From contig CANQER010000039.1 of the NCBI GenBank assembly GCA_947595415.1, positions 1-8,721 on the forward strand: a DNA stretch of 8,721 nt. The letters run 5' to 3'. This DNA comes from an uncultured Bacilli bacterium. GTDB taxonomy: Bacteria; Bacillota_I; Bacilli_A; RF39; UBA660. The position numbers and the translations under genes are program-made. The stretch's first letter is position 1. Every line of letters starts with the position of its first letter. Positions 6,395 to 8,721 of this stretch are shown here, piece after piece. Under the pieces are notes generated by a model. The model did not search any database. It had not been told where the DNA came from and was given only the letters and a program-made list of their open reading frames with translations.

Positions 6395-6799
6395 ATGGGA
6401 CAATTAAATAGAAGTGAACTTCGTCAAAAAATAATGACAATCTTATATCAAATTAATGTCTATGATAAAAACAAAATAACTTATAATATTGATGATGTTA
6501 TAAAAGAAGTATTAGCCATCGATAACGAGTTTGTAAAAGAAATGGTTTATGGTGTAATTACTTATAAAAATGAAATTGATAAGATCGCAAATAAGTATTT
6601 AAAAAACTGGACAATTGATAGATTAGGTAATACAGATCAAGCTATTTTAAGAATGAGTATATATGAACTTTTATATACAGATACCCCAAAAATAGTAACT
6701 ATTAATGAAGCTATTGAACTAGCTAAAGATTATAGTGATGATGAGGTAAGAAAAATGATTAATGGAGTATTAGATAAAATATATCATGAAAACGAATAG
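6395..6799 (+). CDS. nusB: Transcription antitermination factor NusB
   Basis: 134 residues, normal for NusB, an all-helical protein that with NusE (S10) binds boxA RNA and supports rRNA transcription. Family blocks in order are RSELRQKIMTILYQ at the start, FVKEMVYGV near the middle, NWTIDRLGNTDQAILRMSIYELL, then TINEAIELAKDY and MINGVLDKI at the end. The start is backed by AGAGGTGG (6383-6390). Its last 14 bases overlap the start of xseA; in B. subtilis folD lies between these two genes. It heads a three-gene operon with a consensus-like promoter. Confidence 0.95.
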   Translation: MGQLNRSELRQKIMTILYQINVYDKNKITYNIDDVIKEVLAIDNEFVKEMVYGVITYKNEIDKIANKYLKNWTIDRLGNTDQAILRMSIYELLYTDTPKIVTINEAIELAKDYSDDEVRKMINGVLDKIYHENE

Positions 6800-7985
6800 A
6801 TATATAACAATATCAACTTTAACTCGTTATTTAAAAGATAAATTTACTAAAGATGAGAATCTACAAAACATATATTTAAAAGGTGAAATATCAAATTTTA
6901 AATCACATTCTAGTGGTCATTACTACTTTTCTTTGAAAGATGATTTTAGTAAAATAAACGCTATTATGTTTAATAGTTATAATAAAAAATTAAATTTTAC
7001 TCCTAAAGAGGGAATGAAAGTTTTAGTTTGTGGAAGAATAAATATATATGAACCAACAGGTAACTATCAAATTTATGTTGAAGAAATGCAAGAAGATGGA
7101 ATTGGTAATTTATATATCGAATTTGAAAAATTAAAAGAAAAACTTAGTAAAGAAGGCTATTTTGATGATAGTCATAAAAAACAAATTCCAAAATTTCCCA
7201 AAAGAATTGGAATTGTATCATCAGATACAGGAGCTGCTATAAAAGATATTATCACAACTATTAAAAGACGTTATCCTATTTGTGAAATAATATTGTTTCC
7301 TAGTTTAGTTCAAGGTGATGAAGCTAAATACGATATTGTTAAAAATATTGAAAAAGCAAAAGATTATAATATCGATACTCTAATTGTAGGTAGGGGAGGA
7401 GGATCAATTGAAGATCTTTGGCCTTTTAACGAAGAAATTGTAGCTAAAGCAATTTATGACTGTGATATTCCTATAATTAGTGCAGTTGGTCATGAAATTG
7501 ATTTTACAATTAGTGATTTTGTAGCTGATTTAAGAGCTGCGACTCCTACTGCAGCTGCTGAAATTGCAGTTCCTAATATTTTAGATGTTAGTAATTACTT
7601 AGCTCAAATAAATATTAGAGTAAACGAATCAATGTATCAAAAAATAAACTATAACTATTTATTACTTGATAGTTTTAAAAACTCATATATTATTAAAAAT
7701 CCTTTATTTTTATATGAAAATAAAAAAATTAAACTTGACAATTTAAATGAAAAATTAAACAGTATCATTAAAAATAATCTTAATGATGTTAACAATAATT
7801 TAAACAACTTAATCGAAAAGTTAAATTTACTAAATCCTTTAAATATATTAGATAGAGGTTATAGTATTACTTATTTTAATGATAAAATACTATCTGATGC
7901 TTTAAAAGTAAAGGAAAATGATGAAATTAAGATTGTTTTAAAAAATGGTAAAATAACTAGTAAAATTGAAAAGGTGGAATTATGA
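6786..7985 (+). CDS. xseA: Exodeoxyribonuclease VII large subunit XseA
   Basis: 399 residues, somewhat shorter than the roughly 450 of B. subtilis; the loss seems to be in the C-terminal helical region. ExoVII degrades single-stranded DNA from both ends without needing metal. An N-terminal OB fold (about 4-100, with LKGEISNFKSHSSGHYYF) precedes the catalytic domain with GIVSSDTGAA, GRGGGSIEDLW (from residue 202), GHEID (H236) and RAATPTAAAE. A Lys/Asn-rich helical part follows, and then LDRGYSI near the end. ATG 6786 lies inside nusB. No good Shine-Dalgarno is close (TGGAG at 6763-6767 is 18 bases off), so translation is probably coupled to nusB termination. Later starts would cut into the OB fold. 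Its TGA stop overlaps the xseB ATG. Confidence 0.97.
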   Translation: MKTNRYITISTLTRYLKDKFTKDENLQNIYLKGEISNFKSHSSGHYYFSLKDDFSKINAIMFNSYNKKLNFTPKEGMKVLVCGRINIYEPTGNYQIYVEEMQEDGIGNLYIEFEKLKEKLSKEGYFDDSHKKQIPKFPKRIGIVSSDTGAAIKDIITTIKRRYPICEIILFPSLVQGDEAKYDIVKNIEKAKDYNIDTLIVGRGGGSIEDLWPFNEEIVAKAIYDCDIPIISAVGHEIDFTISDFVADLRAATPTAAAEIAVPNILDVSNYLAQINIRVNESMYQKINYNYLLLDSFKNSYIIKNPLFLYENKKIKLDNLNEKLNSIIKNNLNDVNNNLNNLIEKLNLLNPLNILDRGYSITYFNDKILSDALKVKENDEIKIVLKNGKITSKIEKVEL

Positions 7986-8194
7986 AATTTGAAGATAAAA
8001 TAAAAGAATTAGAAAAAATTGTTAATGATTTAGAAAGTGGTAACATTGATCTAGATAAAGCAATTGATAAATATAGTAAAGCTATGAAACTTATAAGTGA
8101 ATGTGATAAGGAACTTAAAAGTGTAGAAGAAAAAATAAGTAAAATAGTTAAAGAAAATGGGGATTTAGAAGATTTTGACATTGAAGATAAATAA
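7982..8194 (+). CDS. xseB: Exodeoxyribonuclease VII small subunit XseB
   Basis: 70 residues, the usual size. The pattern FEDKIKELEKIVNDLESGN, then AIDKYSKAMKLI and LKSVEEKISKI, is the two-helix antiparallel coiled coil by which several XseB chains wrap the long helices of XseA. It starts in an ATGA overlap with the xseA stop and has AAGGTGG (7970-7976) just upstream, so the subunits are made from one message in coupled fashion. Its acidic end (GDLEDFDIEDK) lies over the left part of a terminator. Confidence 0.96.
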   Translation: MKFEDKIKELEKIVNDLESGNIDLDKAIDKYSKAMKLISECDKELKSVEEKISKIVKENGDLEDFDIEDK

Positions 8195-8209
8195 TTTTCA
8201 GTGTTTTTT
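8177..8209 (+). terminator. Intrinsic terminator of the nusB-xseA-xseB operon
   Basis: ACATTGAA (8178-8185) pairs with TTCAGTGT (8197-8204), eight pairs with one T-G wobble, with a further G-U possible at the base. The 11-base loop holds the TAA stop (8192-8194). T8204-8209 follows. The long loop and A/T content suggest modest strength. Confidence 0.5.
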
Positions 8210-8222
8210 ATTGTAATTTGGG

Positions 8223-8228
8223 TATAAT
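8223..8228 (+). promoter_or_regulatory. -10 box of a promoter for spoIVB
   Basis: A perfect TATAAT, preceded by TGGG, 37 bases before the spoIVB ATG. No good -35 is seen at 16-18 bases; the candidate position is AGTGTT, inside the terminator arm. The predicted start is near 8235, with a leader of about 30 bases. The box looks like a housekeeping promoter, whereas B. subtilis spoIVB is transcribed by forespore sigma factors. Confidence 0.5.
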
Positions 8229-8264
8229 ATTAAAGTAGTCTATATCATAAAAGGAGATGTTTTT

Positions 8265-8721
8265 ATGTTTTTCAAAATATTGAAAAGGACATCTGTTTTT
8301 ATTCTTCTAACTTTTTTAGTGTTCCCTTTTACTGTTTTTGCCTACTCAGATCATGTCATACCAGGTGGTGAAAACATTGGAATTGAGCTTAATAGTAAAG
8401 GTGTAATCGTAGTAGGTTTATACAAAGTAAATGATACTTATCCTGCTAAAGATGCAGGAATTAAAATAGGGGATATTATTACTAAAATAAACGATAAAAC
8501 TGTTAATAATATAGATGAAATGGTAAGTGCTATAGCTAATAATGATAGTGTTAAAATAACCTATAAAAGGGGTATAAGTAATAATGAGACAACAATGAAC
8601 TTATATAAAGATAGTAATAATATCTATAAAACAGGATTATATGTTAAAGATAGTATTACAGGTATTGGTACTCTTACTTTTATTGATCCTGAAACTAAAA
8701 CATTTGGGGCATTAGGTCATG
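8265..8721 (+). CDS. spoIVB: SpoIVB sporulation signalling serine protease (S55), 5' part
   Basis: 152 complete residues before the window ends. A signal peptide or anchor (1-26, KR then a hydrophobic core, possible cleavage after VFA) is followed by VIPGGENIGIELNSKGVIVVG, a hallmark of SpoIVB. A PDZ domain follows (about 36-115, with DAGIKIGDIITKIND), then GLYVKDSITGIGTLTF and FGALGH, the opening of the S55 peptidase domain. H152 corresponds to the catalytic histidine (H236 in B. subtilis); the serine and aspartate lie beyond the window. In B. subtilis SpoIVB is secreted from the forespore and cleaves SpoIVFA to release sigma-K processing. The stretch before the histidine is about 84 residues shorter than in Bacillus. 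The start is supported by AAGGAG (8251-8256), eight bases before ATG. Confidence 0.93.
   Translation, partial: MFFKILKRTSVFILLTFLVFPFTVFAYSDHVIPGGENIGIELNSKGVIVVGLYKVNDTYPAKDAGIKIGDIITKINDKTVNNIDEMVSAIANNDSVKITYKRGISNNETTMNLYKDSNNIYKTGLYVKDSITGIGTLTFIDPETKTFGALGH

Noticed and set aside
2761..7985. TGA read as tryptophan (mycoplasma-like code)
   Set aside because: TGA ends ylbL and xseA at the expected family lengths, the latter in an ATGA overlap with xseB. Trp is written TGG throughout.
7957..8181. Minus-strand Ser/Leu-rich frame opposite xseB
   Set aside because: It is the complement of the xseB coiled coil; xseB itself is unmistakable.
8221..8252. GGTATA and CATAAAA as a forespore-type (sigma-G/F) promoter for spoIVB
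   Set aside because: The 19-base spacing is too long, and transcription would begin after the Shine-Dalgarno, leaving no ribosome site.
8257..8259. ATG eight bases before the chosen spoIVB start
   Set aside because: It is out of frame with the SpoIVB reading frame and immediately abuts the Shine-Dalgarno.
1..8721. Mobile element, CRISPR array, tRNA, rRNA or riboswitch
   Set aside because: No transposase-like frame, regularly spaced repeats, cloverleaf or long structured leader was seen. The gaps are all under 75 bases.

Overview
The window is an AT-rich stretch of a Bacillota (Firmicutes) chromosome from a spore-forming or formerly spore-forming lineage. The evidence is the pairing of two sporulation genes (ylbJ/spoVV and spoIVB) with the nusB-xseA-xseB block, strong Shine-Dalgarno sites, very tight gene packing and TAA/TAG/TGA stops. 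TGA clearly ends xseA and ylbL, so the code is the standard bacterial one and not the mycoplasma code. The gene content would suit an uncultured gut Bacilli or Erysipelotrichia-like organism, but that placement is inference.

Layout. Bases 2-736 hold the 3' end of a secreted or surface glycine-rich protein (+). It converges on, and overlaps by 8 bases, ylbJ/spoVV (-, 729-1709), a membrane protein of the sporulation DPA-transport family. Only 43 bases away the divergent ylbL/ddcP gene (+, 1753-2763) encodes a membrane-anchored PDZ plus Lon-type Ser-Lys protease. Next come an orphan 180-residue membrane/coiled-coil protein (2817-3359), full-length mutS (3405-5942), and a small Trp-rich three-helix membrane protein (5952-6341) whose ribosome-binding site overlaps the mutS stop. 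After these lies the overlapping operon nusB-xseA-xseB (6395-8194). The window ends inside spoIVB (8265-8721), just after its catalytic histidine codon. No stretch longer than 300 bases lacks a gene, and I saw no tRNA, rRNA, CRISPR array, insertion sequence or riboswitch.

How it works together. mutS (mismatch recognition), xseA/xseB (exonuclease VII, which also takes part in mismatch excision in some bacteria) and ylbL/ddcP (checkpoint-recovery protease in Bacillus subtilis) give the middle a genome-maintenance flavour. ylbJ and spoIVB act late in sporulation. In B. subtilis the order is nusB-folD-xseA-xseB-ispA-dxs-yqxC-ahrC-recN-spoIVB-spo0A. Here the order is kept, but folD and everything between xseB and spoIVB are missing from this site.

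The most unusual signal is in the gaps. Four transcription units end in an intrinsic terminator whose hairpin contains the stop codon of the upstream gene, and a promoter for the next gene follows at once. In two gaps the -35 box is the hairpin loop and overlaps the stop codon; one of these is a perfect TTGACA. Predicted start sites leave 5' leaders of about 10-30 bases, so the Shine-Dalgarno lies almost at the mRNA end in two cases. I found no convincing new multi-gene defence or metabolic system; most of the window is compact core chromosome.
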